A DNA stretch of 12,409 nucleotides from Glomus cerebriforme (Eukaryota; Glomeromycota; Glomeromycetes; Glomerales; Glomeraceae): the NCBI GenBank assembly GCA_003550305.1, contig QKYT01000725.1, positions 31,389-43,797 on the forward strand, in the 5' to 3' direction. Shown piece by piece: positions 1-7,499 of this stretch. Every line of letters starts with the position of its first letter. Position 1 is the stretch's first letter. The notes under the pieces are model-generated. The model was given only the letters and a program-made list of their open reading frames with translations, searched no databases and had not been told where the DNA came from. The position numbers and the translations under genes were made by a program.

Positions 1-477
1 GGTGATTTTATTAAAACAATGACAAATAATTACGCGTATACAAAAATCGCATAACGCCGGTGACGATCACCGCCGGTGATTCGTAGCAATTTTATTAATT
101 TTAATATACTAATTTATGGTAAAAATAAATATATAATCTGATTAATATTTAATTAATAATTTATTCAGACTTTTCATCAATATATATGGTTATCCAAAAA
201 TAAATAGTTTAAATAATGGGAAGTTATGCTGACCGTAAATGACCCTTTTTTTACTAATCTCTATTAACTGCACTCCATATAAAAAGAAATAAAGTGTACC
301 ATTATATAGTAGAAATACTTATAGATAAATTTGACCATTCTATTAAAAATCAGGCCTCATATGAACTTTTCACTAATAGTGTATTCTGAATAACTTATAC
401 CAAATCTTAAATTAATTTTACTTGCAAGATCTTTTCAGAAAAATTTTTTTCTCTCAGTTTAAAAGAATAATAGTATA
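1..477. other. AT-rich spacer with a small GC-rich hairpin, no gene
   Basis: No coding region is seen on either strand. The only GC-rich part is 55-79, where CGCCGGTGA occurs twice (55-63 and 71-79). GGTGA (59-63) and TCACC (67-71) can pair across a 3-nt loop. One ACGCGT hexamer lies at 32-37. The rest is A/T-rich sequence leading to the TA target of the element at 478. Confidence 0.6.
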
Positions 478-975
478 CAGTCAGACTTTCATATAATTAC
501 CTCTTCAGTTCTGCAAAAATTGGTGATTGTATAGAAGTGTTATTGTAAAAAGATAACCTTCTTATAATCCCCACTATATTAAAAATCATGTGAAGTGATT
601 ATATAGAGTTTTACATTACTATCAGTAAAAAAAATATATTTACAAGTGCTATTAAATTATTTAAATGTTATTATTATATTATGCTATACTATATATTATA
701 CTAAATGTTAAATGTATTAATGTTATTATATGTATTATATGATTATACACGCATTTATAAGGAGATTTACAACCAATCAAAAAATTATGTGATTAATTGG
801 AGAGTAAATTATTAACAAAAATGATATATGTATTCAGAAAAATGCGGTGATAGTGATTATAACTGTTTTGTGATTATAGAGAGGTGATTTAATAGTGTTT
901 AAATTGGTTTCGCAAAAATAGATTCTTATAAAGAGGTGTTATTATATAGAGAGTGATTGTATAAAGGTCTGACTA
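478..975. mobile_element. Tc1/mariner-type MITE, 498 bp, non-autonomous
   Basis: The left end is TA|CAGTCAGACTTTCATATAAT and the right end is GTATAAAGGTCTGACTA|TA. The terminal inverted repeats match at about 21 of 26 positions with one gap. TA dinucleotides lie exactly outside both ends (476-477 and 976-977), the expected target duplication for Tc1/mariner transposition. The CAGT start is also typical of that superfamily. The element has no ORF, so it would depend on a transposase encoded elsewhere. Inside, a motif close to GTGATTATATAGAG is repeated about seven times in one orientation (523, 595, 853, 870, 884, 936 and 953). The mismatched ends suggest an old copy. Confidence 0.75.
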
Positions 976-1139
976 TATATTCGCTTCTTTTTATTTATTG
1001 ATTAATATTTGTAATTGATCTTTGTCTTTATTGAATTAGTCATCTTGAATAATACAACAAATTACTATGATATCTAAATTAAAAAAAATCTAACTAAAAA
1101 GCCTAATTAAATTAACTTGATCATTTAATCTAAATTTTT

Positions 1140-1225
1140 ACTATAATATAACTTATGAATCCAATTAAAATACATGTAACTATAATATAATTATAATAAA
1201 TGCTTATGAATCCAATTAAAATACA
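1140..1225 (+). repeat. Two-copy imperfect tandem repeat
   Basis: ACTATAATATAA followed by CTTATGAATCCAATTAAAA and TACA occurs twice, starting at 1140 and 1179. The second copy carries an extra TTATAATAAATG between the two blocks. The long shared block sits at 1152-1174 and 1203-1225. It looks like a local duplication in AT-rich spacer. Confidence 0.7.
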
Positions 1226-1957
1226 ATTAAATTATATGTGACATACAGTACCTGTAAGAAAAAAAAATAAAAAAAATAAAAGTTTGATTTCTTTAATCTT
1301 ATGTTACTATTAATCATTAAACTTTACTATCATAATTTTATTACTAATACTAATAGTACTAATACTAATAAATAAGCATTTGTAAAAAAATTTGCTACAA
1401 ATTTTTTGACTTTTAATTATTTGAATAATAAGAGAAACAATATTCTGAAGGTTATTACTATAGTGAATGAAACCTTCAGGTTTGTGCTTTTGTTTCATAA
1501 AATTTTTGGTCAGAATTTTTTGAAAAAAAAGTGGTCTCTCCTATTATATTATTGAATTAAAACAAATAAAGTAAATTATAATAAATAATAGTGTAGTATA
1601 TAGTAATAATTTAATTTTTAAAATAAATAACAATTTAATTAGTAATTTAACTAATTAAATTTTTTTTGTATTATTTAAAAAAGCAAAAACTTAAATTATT
1701 ATTAAGTCAATTTAAAAATCAATTAGTAATTCAGCTAATTAACTGATATTACAATAGTATATTTATTCTTGATTTTACATATGAATCAATTTTTTTCTGT
1801 TACCTTTATAAAGGATTTTAATTAAAAAATTGGATAAAAAAAATAGGGTTCTTTTTTTTAGATTATATTATAATTAAATGTGTAAATATGTTATATCAGT
1901 TAAACCAAAAATGTCTGAAATATGGGGGCAATTCTGGCATTATATGTTTCATGTTTA
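1226..1957. other. Non-coding AT-rich spacer
   Basis: Apart from the duplicated hairpin (1632-1742) I see nothing here beyond A/T-rich sequence and short homopolymers. The ORFs present are short, biased to Ile/Lys/Asn/Ser and no longer than chance predicts at this composition. Confidence 0.55.
1632..1742. repeat. Two copies of an AT-rich hairpin
   Basis: The first copy has perfect 11-bp arms, AATTTAATTAG (1632-1642) and CTAATTAAATT (1651-1661), around an 8-nt loop. A second copy at 1721-1742 keeps the core AATTAG, an 8-nt loop and CTAATTAA. The 22-bp cores at 1637-1658 and 1721-1742 differ at two positions and lie 84 bp apart. No gene is visible around them. Confidence 0.6.
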
Positions 1958-2335
1958 GGTTTGGAATATATGATACCAAACCAACCATGTTTTTAAGGAA
2001 TATGGTCAAATTTGGAAGTCTTGATACCTCAAATTTGACTATAAAACTACCGTACTACCGTAAGTCAATTTGAGTTTGACCATCTGACCATCCAAGTAGT
2101 TGGTCGGGTTTGGGACATTTGAACCAAACCTGACTATATCCTAAATATGGTCTGTTACGGCCTATTTAAAAATGTTTTTCTCAAAACTTAATTTAGGATA
2201 TGGAATGTTTCATACAGTATTCCAGATCGATTTAAGAATTTAAGTTGGATTTGGGAAATGATTATCCCGAATCGAAATTTCAGTTTGGGAAGTCCGAAAT
2301 TGAAATTCCGATTTGGGATATCCCAAGTTTAATCC
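1958..2335. repeat. Cluster of five hairpins, probable transposon debris
   Basis: Five separate inverted repeats follow each other in a patch visibly less AT-rich than its flanks. (1) GGTTTGG/CCAAACC, 1958-1964 with 1976-1982. (2) GTCAAATTTG/CAAATTTGAC, perfect, 2005-2014 with 2030-2039. (3) GTCGGGTTTGG/CCAAACCTGAC, one mismatch, 2103-2113 with 2124-2134. (4) ATATCCTAAAT/ATTTAGGATAT, perfect, 2136-2146 with 2191-2201. (5) An imperfect arm pair of about 30 bp, 2247-2281 with 2302-2335, whose right arm contains the perfect palindrome TTGGGATATCCCAA (2313-2326). An 8-bp tandem repeat, ACTACCGT twice, lies at 2046-2061. ORFs crossing the patch are by-products of the repeats. Confidence 0.65.
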
Positions 2336-2791
2336 GTTTGGGTTCAACAGACAAATATTTTCTGCTGATAAACTCTTTTTTTTTCAAAAAAAAAAGCTCT
2401 CTCTTTGTGTTGTCATGTAAAAAGAAAATCTTTTATTTTATTTATTGTTATTATAAAAGAATTTACAATATTTATTTATTTTAATCTAGCTTGGTTAGCT
2501 TCATTTCGAAAAAACAGTAAACAAGTCATCGCGTTCATATAAAACGTGTATTTATGTAACATTTTCTGGTAAAAGAAAAAATTGTTTCTTTATCTGTTAT
2601 TTGAATATACTCATATACATTGGCTATGTAAGTCGATAACAAAAGGAAATAAAAATATAAAATAAATGCGATGTGGTTTGACTTTCGAATAGCCAATTAG
2701 AAATCAACACATGCAGAAATAAATAACAAATAGTCCCCCTAAAAAAATTAAATAAAGAAAAATTTTGAGCAATAGAAATACTATAAAAAAT
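2336..2791. other. Spacer downstream of the minus-strand gene
   Basis: No gene is seen. T9-C-A10 at 2376-2395 can fold back on itself. The 3' end of the minus-strand gene lies at 2792. No canonical minus-strand AATAAA is found close downstream, so the transcript end cannot be placed. Confidence 0.5.
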
Positions 2792-3766
2792 TTAGGAACT
2801 GGTCCATCTTCCACCTGATGATGCAGATGGTGGTTTGCTAATTCTATTTGATCTGGTAACATAAGTTTTGGAATGAACTAATAAAGATTCACGATTTCTT
2901 ATAGTCCTCTTCTTTCTTCTCTCAGTGTTGTCATCATGACTCTTTACTCTTTTTCGTTTCTTTGTAAGTTTTTCCTTAGAATTATTATCCTTAGAATTAT
3001 CTTTGTTGAATAATTGAACTGGGTTTACTGGGTTTTTAACATCATCATTAGAATTATCATTGCTGGATAATGGGATTTGATTTTTAACATCTTGATTCTT
3101 TTCAACCAAAGATTTGTGTTCAAATATTGGTGGTAACCGTTCTTTATCATATTTCAAATCTACCAAACTCTTGACTTTGTAACTATCTTGTTTATTAAGA
3201 TTCAAATTTCCAGAATTTTTGGTATCAGTTGAAAATGAATCATCGGATGAAATTAAATTTTCAGAATTGAGAGTTAAGTCAGAGATAGTTGTTGAATTAT
3301 TGCATAAAGTTAAATCTAAACAAGATCGACGAAATTGGAATTATTTTGAAGTAACAGTCAATAGTTATTGTAATTCTTTGAACAAACATTTTAATAATAA
3401 TTATTAGTTTGGAATACCAGAATTTAAGCAACCATCGTTTAAATTTTCGATTTGAGGGTTCGGTTTAATGTTTGGATGATGTTCTGTTTTAATATTTCTT
3501 TTTTCAGAAGAATCAAGTTCAATATCTTCATTATGGTCAAGGTCAGTAAAACTTGTTGAACAATGTGAAGCCGTTTCAGTAAAAATTTCAGAACAGTTTG
3601 TAGAGCATTTAGAATAATTAGATGATATTTCATGTTTAGTTAATTTACTTGAGTCATCAGTATTCTCAGAAATAAATGCAGCTTCAGCAAGTAGATGTAA
3701 AGGATTTTGTGGTGTATTTGTTAAAGAAAGAATTTCAATATCATAAAAAATGTTGGATTCTGCCAT
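2792..3766 (-). CDS. Two-exon hypothetical protein, 290 residues, probable nuclear protein
   Basis: I do not recognise the family. Exon 1 is 3766-3418, the intron is 3417-3316 (102 bp) and exon 2 is 3315-2792. The two exons total 873 nt, so the reading frame closes exactly: 290 residues plus TAA. The donor is TCTG|GTATTC and the acceptor is TTGTTTAG|AT; the split codon restores Asp117. The start is an ATG in the good context CCAAAATGGC. The N-terminus holds a hydrophobic, helix-prone patch (NPLHLLAEAAF, residues 21-31). Residues 32-230 are polar, rich in Ser, Asn, Asp and Lys, and probably disordered. Residues 235-241 (KKRKRVK) and 249-253 (RRKKR) form a bipartite-like nuclear localisation signal. 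The protein ends in ISKPPSASSGGRWTSS. No catalytic motif or zinc-binding pattern is seen. A nuclear regulatory or chromatin-associated role is inference from the basic region only. Without the intron it would be called as two unrelated short ORFs. Confidence 0.68.
3316..3417 (-). other. Spliceosomal intron, 102 bp
   Basis: On the minus strand the segment begins GTATTCC and ends GATCTTGTTTAG, with a pyrimidine-rich last 25 nt. It contains in-frame stops for both flanking exons: TAA right after exon 1 and TAA at 3343-3341 before exon 2. Both flanks are otherwise open, and removing it joins phase 1 to phase 1. A plus-strand ORF crossing this place is only a shadow. The branch point is not certain; CTAAT occurs near the 5' end and TTGACT nearer the middle. 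Confidence 0.6.
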
Positions 3767-4268
3767 TTTGGGGAAAAAAGTTTATCATTTTGAGAAAAAG
3801 GTATTTGATTTATATGCCATTTATAAAATTGACCCTAAAAAATATGGTTTATTTTTAGACAGACCAAAATTAATAATTTAGGCCAACGCTAAGCTAAATA
3901 ACTATTTAAATTTTAACCCCAAAATGTTTATAAATAGTTAAACTAGTTACACAACCTAATCGGCCAATCATTTACCCTGTTGATGTCCATGAAATAATCG
4001 AGAGTTTTTTAAATCGAAAAAAAATTTTTTATATAAATCCTCTTCACATTTTCAAAATTACAAAAAAAAAAAAAAGCATCTTTCAACTTTATTGAACCTT
4101 TCAAATTTGTATTTTATACCTAAACTTTGTTCAATGAAAAAGTATTAATTTTAATGTAACTAAATCAATGTTACTACAAACACAATGAGTTATCTCTTAT
4201 ATATTGTTAATCAAAACTTTTATGTCTTAGTGTCATTTCTTTATAAATGAAATGGCAAAAAATATCAT
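3767..4268. promoter_or_regulatory. Upstream flank of the minus-strand gene; hairpin, no clear core promoter
   Basis: This stretch lies directly upstream of the start codon of the 290-residue protein gene and must hold its promoter if the start is right. I see no defined TATA box or initiator. Its one distinct structure is an inverted repeat with perfect 10-bp arms, TAACTATTTA (3899-3908) and TAAATAGTTA (3931-3940). The pair is bracketed by two GGCCAA words near 3882 and 3962. A run of A's lies around 4059-4074. Confidence 0.35.
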
Positions 4269-4430
4269 ATGAAAATTTTCAAACGTAACATAGTTGGCGC
4301 AGCGAAGAATCGATCGGCGTTCTGTTTGTTTACAAAGGTGCAAGGTGCAGCAGTTACTCTAGTCATTCCAACAAATAAGGATTTTTTCTTTCTTTTTTTT
4401 TTTTGTTTATTTTATCGATCTTTGAAGTGA
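4269..4430 (+). CDS. Doubtful small ORF or first exon, 53 codons
   Basis: ATG at 4269 opens a frame reading MKIFKRNIVGAAKNRSAF at its start, ending at TGA 4428-4430. Its first 37 codons lie on a GC-richer island (about 4289-4375) that stands out from the surrounding A/T tracts. The last part is only a T-run translated as Phe/Leu. The basic, Ala-containing N-terminus could suit a mitochondrial presequence, but this is weak inference. The island could equally be a promoter or a 5' untranslated exon. Possible donors AAAG|GTGCAAG lie inside. No family is recognised. Confidence 0.2.
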   Translation: MKIFKRNIVGAAKNRSAFCLFTKVQGAAVTLVIPTNKDFFFLFFFCLFYRSLK

Positions 4431-4588
4431 TTAAGCAGAGTTTAATATAAAATTTTCTTCATGAAATTTTATTTTTATAATTGGATATTGATACATGCGC
4501 TAGACATTGTTATCATGCGTTATTGAATATGAACAAGGTTTTTTATATTTTATCAAACATAAATGTTAGGAAAAAAGATCATGTAATA

Positions 4589-4763
4589 CAGGGTTGAAAT
4601 TTGGACTGTGGCCAAAGGATTTTTGGCCATTTGGGCTATGACATAATGGCCAAATATTCATATAAGTATTAGTATTAGATCACGATCAAAGATTTTTTTT
4701 TTTTTGGCCAATCGGCTGCATCCAAATGGCCAAATCCGGCCAAATGGCTAAATGCCAACACTG
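4589..4763. mobile_element. hAT-like foldback MITE, about 175 bp
   Basis: The left end reads CAGGGTTGAAATTTGG. The right end, read on the opposite strand, is CAGTGTTGGCATTTAG: 12 of 16 positions match. Further in, TTTGGCCATTTGG (4622-4634) is the exact reverse complement of CCAAATGGCCAAA (4722-4734), so the arms pair over roughly 55-60 bp around an A/T-rich centre with a T-run. CAGGGTTG/CAGTGTTG ends are typical of hAT transposons. The 8-bp flanks expected as a hAT duplication, ATGTAATA and AATTGTTT, do not match. The copy is therefore old, rearranged or mis-bounded. GGCCA occurs at least six times inside. Confidence 0.6.
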
Positions 4764-4782
4764 AATTGTTTCAATCTGGAAG

Positions 4783-4839
4783 GTAAGTAAACTTATTTCT
4801 TTCAGCCATTAATTGAAGTTATATATTTTGTGTTTTTAG
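4783..4839 (+). other. Intron-like segment, 57 bp
   Basis: AAG|GTAAGTAAAC begins and TGTGTTTTTAG|G ends this piece, both close to consensus. TTTCAG at 4799-4804 is an alternative acceptor but would leave too short an intron. Joining the flanks gives a frame open to TAA near 4969, but the resulting peptide (…LEGLDLVIILIVNWIEK…) is A/T-biased and unrecognised. This could be a real splice pair of an untranslated or relic transcript, or chance. Confidence 0.2.
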
Positions 4840-5131
4840 GCTTAGATTTAGTCATTATCCTGATTGTGAATTGGATTGAAAAATTTAAATTTTTGATGAT
4901 GCATTTAAGAAATGTTGGTTCTAATTATCCTTTGGAATCAAGTAGTTTATACTTTATACTTACTAATTAACTCATTTACTATTGTAATTTTATAAAAAGT
5001 AATAAATATTTAATAGTCATCATAACAGATTAAGAAACGCAACGATAAGTTCTTCAATGATTATAGCAATTTTTAATTGTTTTATTTATGGTGTATTAAA
5101 ACAGAACCTTAATTTCCTATTCTAAATAATA

Positions 5132-5275
5132 ATGAATTTAGGGGAGGAATATCGGTCAATACTTCACCCTGAAAGAGTGACATCAATATCGGATTTCTGG
5201 ATTCAACGTCATCTGCATAATAAACTGCAAATCATCATATGGGGGCGAGGTCGTCTGATCAATCTTCATATATAA
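5132..5275 (+). CDS. Candidate exon or relic, 47 codons
   Basis: ATG at 5132 opens a frame with good amino-acid variety (including HPERVTSISDFWIQRHL), ending at TAA 5273-5275. GAATTTAG|GGGAGG at 5140-5141 could be a splice acceptor, and CGAG|GTCGTC at 5250 a weak donor, giving a 108-nt internal exon (5142-5249). The opposite strand is also open over 5269-5183, with 28 codons from an ATG and residues such as TTSPPYDDLQFIMQM. The island is therefore GC-richer and open on both strands, and the coding strand is unsettled. I do not recognise either peptide. Confidence 0.25.
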   Translation: MNLGEEYRSILHPERVTSISDFWIQRHLHNKLQIIIWGRGRLINLHI

Positions 5276-5374
5276 TTATGTTCCAATGACGATATTTTCC
5301 AATAATATCTTATATTATTAATAGGGTTATTTCAAAAAAAGTTGGTCAAATAGATCACGAATTTTTTAATTTAG

Positions 5375-5563
5375 AAAGAGTTCGTATTAACAGAAAACCA
5401 TGATAATGAAATCTTGTTTATAGAAAAATTGAGGATAATTAACTACGAATTTGACAGAGATCGAATTACTTATAATCATTTATTTCTTTATTCCTTTATT
5501 TATTTATTTTTTAAAAGATGTTATTTTCAAATCAATTCCTTTTTACAATTATTAACCACATAA
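5375..5563 (+). CDS. Candidate exon without its own start, 61 codons open
   Basis: TTTTTTAATTTAG at 5362-5374 resembles a fungal splice acceptor. From 5378 the frame is open for 61 codons to TAA 5561-5563. The first 34 residues (EFVLTENHDNEILFIEKL, then RIINYEFDRDRITYN) have mixed, protein-like composition. The remainder is T-rich and dominated by Phe/Leu/Tyr, as expected when reading into non-coding DNA. There is no early ATG, so it could only be an internal or terminal exon or a relic. No family is recognised and no matching donor phase from the 5132-5275 island was found. Confidence 0.22.
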   Translation, partial: KEFVLTENHDNEILFIEKLRIINYEFDRDRITYNHLFLYSFIYLFFKRCYFQINSFLQLLTT

Positions 5564-5630
5564 CGACATGAATAATGACCTATAAAGAATAGTAAATACT
5601 ATATATTAATTAGAATCACAATTTTCATGA

Positions 5631-5867
5631 AGGACAAATAGCCATAAATGTGATTATATTTTTGATTCTAAATCTCGAATTCTAATAAAAGATGATGATG
5701 AGAAGCGTTTTTGCTTGAGGAATACTGTGGAAATAGGGATTAGGCCCTACCGAATGACAATTATGTTTAATGAGAGAAAGGCCGATGGAGTCGGGGGCTT
5801 ATATATAAAAATTATTATACATGTGAATCATATAATTTTGAAATTTGAGGGGAGGATATTTTGTTAA
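5631..5867 (+). CDS. Candidate exon without its own start, 78 codons open
   Basis: From the TGA at 5628-5630 the frame stays open to TAA 5865-5867. Residues 8-58 are charged and varied, for example KDDDEKRFCLRNTVEIGIRP and MTIMFNERKADGVGG, unlike the Lys/Asn/Ile/Phe strings of random ORFs here. The first in-frame ATG is at 5754. A possible acceptor, CAAATAG, ends at 5641. TACTAAC at 5893-5899, a perfect yeast-type branch sequence, lies just downstream. This is the best of the plus-strand islands, but no homologue is recognised and frames with neighbouring islands do not join simply. A degraded gene is as likely as a live one. Confidence 0.28.
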   Translation, partial: RTNSHKCDYIFDSKSRILIKDDDEKRFCLRNTVEIGIRPYRMTIMFNERKADGVGGLYIKIIIHVNHIILKFEGRIFC

Positions 5868-5890
5868 TTATAATTGTAAATTGGTGCAGC

Positions 5891-5934
5891 CTTACTAACT
5901 ACTGTTCCAAGCACAATATATAATTAGTTGTAAG
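5891..5934. repeat. Short imperfect inverted repeat
   Basis: CTTACTAACTA (5891-5901) pairs with TAGTTGTAAG (5925-5934) with one unpaired base. It overlaps the branch-point-like TACTAAC, so at least one of the two readings may be coincidence. Confidence 0.4.
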
Positions 5935-6301
5935 CAAATTTTACACGCGTGATATAATTAAAAATTATTATTTTCCTTAAATATTGGGTAGTTACGTAAT
6001 TATATGAAGTCACGCGAATGAAGATAGGATGCATTGTACTATAATGAAACTGTTTGGATTTATAATTACCAACATAAATGATTTTTTTTTATATATATTT
6101 GCTTTATTTTTATTTTTGAAATATTTCTCTGAGCATTTTGCGCCTTTTTAATGATATATCGAAATATATCAATTATTTACATGACCTGTGCTATTGCAAT
6201 AATTTAGTAATGACCGGCATTTTTACCGAAAACTCGTTTTTTTAACACGTAGAATCTTTGGCCAATGTTAACTATAATATCAACTTACTAATACATAGGA
6301 T

Positions 6302-6376
6302 ATGAGGATTCCCAATTTTAAAGAACCGGTTTCAAAACCATGTTTGATAACCAATCAAAAAGATTTTTTAAATTGA
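6302..6376 (+). CDS. Very weak exon-like ORF, 24 codons
   Basis: CTTACTAATACATAG|G at 6285-6300 combines a branch-like CTAAT with an acceptor. It is followed by ATG at 6302 and MRIPNFKEPVSKPCLITNQ to TGA 6374-6376. The segment also carries AACCGGTT and lies beside an 11-bp tandem pair, GTAGAACCGAT / GTAGAATCGAT (about 6418-6439). Repeat debris is therefore an equal explanation. Confidence 0.12.
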   Translation: MRIPNFKEPVSKPCLITNQKDFLN

Positions 6377-6793
6377 TCAACAAACATTCTATTTACCAAA
6401 TTCAACTTGAGCCAAAGTAGAACCGATGTAGAATCGATGTACCATTTTTCATCCTACTATTACATATTACCCGAAACAATAGCTATCAGATAAATTATAT
6501 CATTTCTTCCTGAAAAAATATTTCGCAAATATATCAGTATTTATTTTATCAACACAATTACTATAATTAATATCATATTATCATATATTTATTTCTATAA
6601 ATAATAACTTTTTTTTTTTTTTATGGATTTTATCATTGGTAGAAGCTAATTTACATGAGATGAAGTTAATAATTACCGTTAGTTACATTAATAATAATAG
6701 ATCATTCTTACATTAAAAATATACAATATGTTGACTCGGGACTAATTTTTTCGGGATCGTTATTTTATGTTTTTTATGTAACACTAATTATTT

Positions 6794-6805
6794 ACGCGTA
6801 CGCGT
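6794..6805. promoter_or_regulatory. Tandem ACGCGT palindrome (MluI cell-cycle box-like)
   Basis: ACGCGTACGCGT is a perfect 12-bp palindrome made of two ACGCGT hexamers. In yeasts ACGCGT is the binding site of the Mbp1/Swi6 factor MBF. Single copies occur at 32-37, 5945-5950 (as CACGCGTG) and 10750-10755. At this base composition well under one copy is expected by my rough estimate. No gene start is seen close by, so function is inference. Confidence 0.3.
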
Positions 6806-7253
6806 TTTAATTAATAATAAAACTTTATGAAAATACTATAAAAGTGTTTATTATGTTAAAAAAAAATTAATTATTATCATTATCATCACTTCCACTTAAT
6901 AGATAATAAGAATCCAATAAAGAGAACATTATAAATAATATGATATTCGAATTTATCAAAAATACGATAACAAATTGCAAAAAGTAATATAATTCTTATT
7001 TTACAGTTTTGTAAAGTAAAGTTATAACTTTCTTTAAAAGGATAACAAGAAAAGTAAGAATTTATTTGTGCTTCGGAAATAATTATTTTACTATTAATAT
7101 TTCATTATTATTAAGTTAAAAATTGATTATTCAAATTTTTAGTAGAGTTCAATTTTTATGTATTGTTTTTTTTCTGAAAGGAGATATAAATAGACCTGAA
7201 TTGTGAATAAAAAAAAAAATGATTAATAATGCTATGTATATTCAAAAAGTGAT

Positions 7254-7281
7254 ATTATTAATTATTATTATTATTATTATC
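7254..7281 (+). repeat. ATT/TTA trinucleotide microsatellite
   Basis: About nine near-perfect TTA units occur here, with one interruption. Confidence 0.8.
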
Positions 7282-7499
7282 AATCATAATTTATATTAAT
7301 AATCCCGTTCATTGTTTACTAAATTTAATGTATTAAAAAAATCACATAATAAGAATTTGTCGTTCTTAAACTATTTAGAATTAGATCAAATTTTTATTTG
7401 TTCATTGTTGATTATTTAAAAAAATCTTTTTAATTCTGAGATATAACGTAATAACGTAAGGCATTATTACGAAAATCATAAATTTAAAATCTAATTCAC

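Larger units (their letters stand above)
6377..7499. other. AT-rich non-coding stretch
   Basis: No gene is seen on either strand. Landmarks are a tandem ACGCGT palindrome (6794-6805), a T run near 6608-6622, a TTA/ATT run at 7254-7281 and AACGTAATAACGTAA near 7445. Confidence 0.55.

Noticed and set aside
1310..1498. Minus-strand ORF of 62 codons
   Set aside because: Ile/Ser/Lys/Asn-rich, of chance length, with no splice signals or recognisable motif.
1888..2073. Plus-strand ORF of 61 codons
   Set aside because: It overlaps hairpins 1 and 2 and the ACTACCGT repeat, is no longer than chance predicts, and its composition follows the repeats.
2245..2484. Plus-strand ORF of 79 codons starting with a non-ATG codon
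   Set aside because: The first half is the 2247-2335 foldback and the second half is translated A/T runs (Lys/Phe/Ile).
3219..3407. Plus-strand ORF over the gene
   Set aside because: It is the antisense shadow of exon 2 and the intron of the minus-strand gene, which has the better composition and start context.
3439..3633. Second minus-strand frame and a plus-strand frame (3676-3858) over exon 1
   Set aside because: Both are alternative-frame shadows of exon 1, rich in Ile/Leu/Lys, with no start context.
4292..4330. tRNA-like A-box (GTTGGCGCAGCG)
   Set aside because: No B-box (GGTTCGANNCC-type) follows within tRNA distance and no cloverleaf can be drawn.
4783..4804. Very short intron GTAAGT…TTTCAG
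   Set aside because: 22 nt is below workable spliceosomal intron size; the acceptor at 4839 is more plausible if any splicing occurs.
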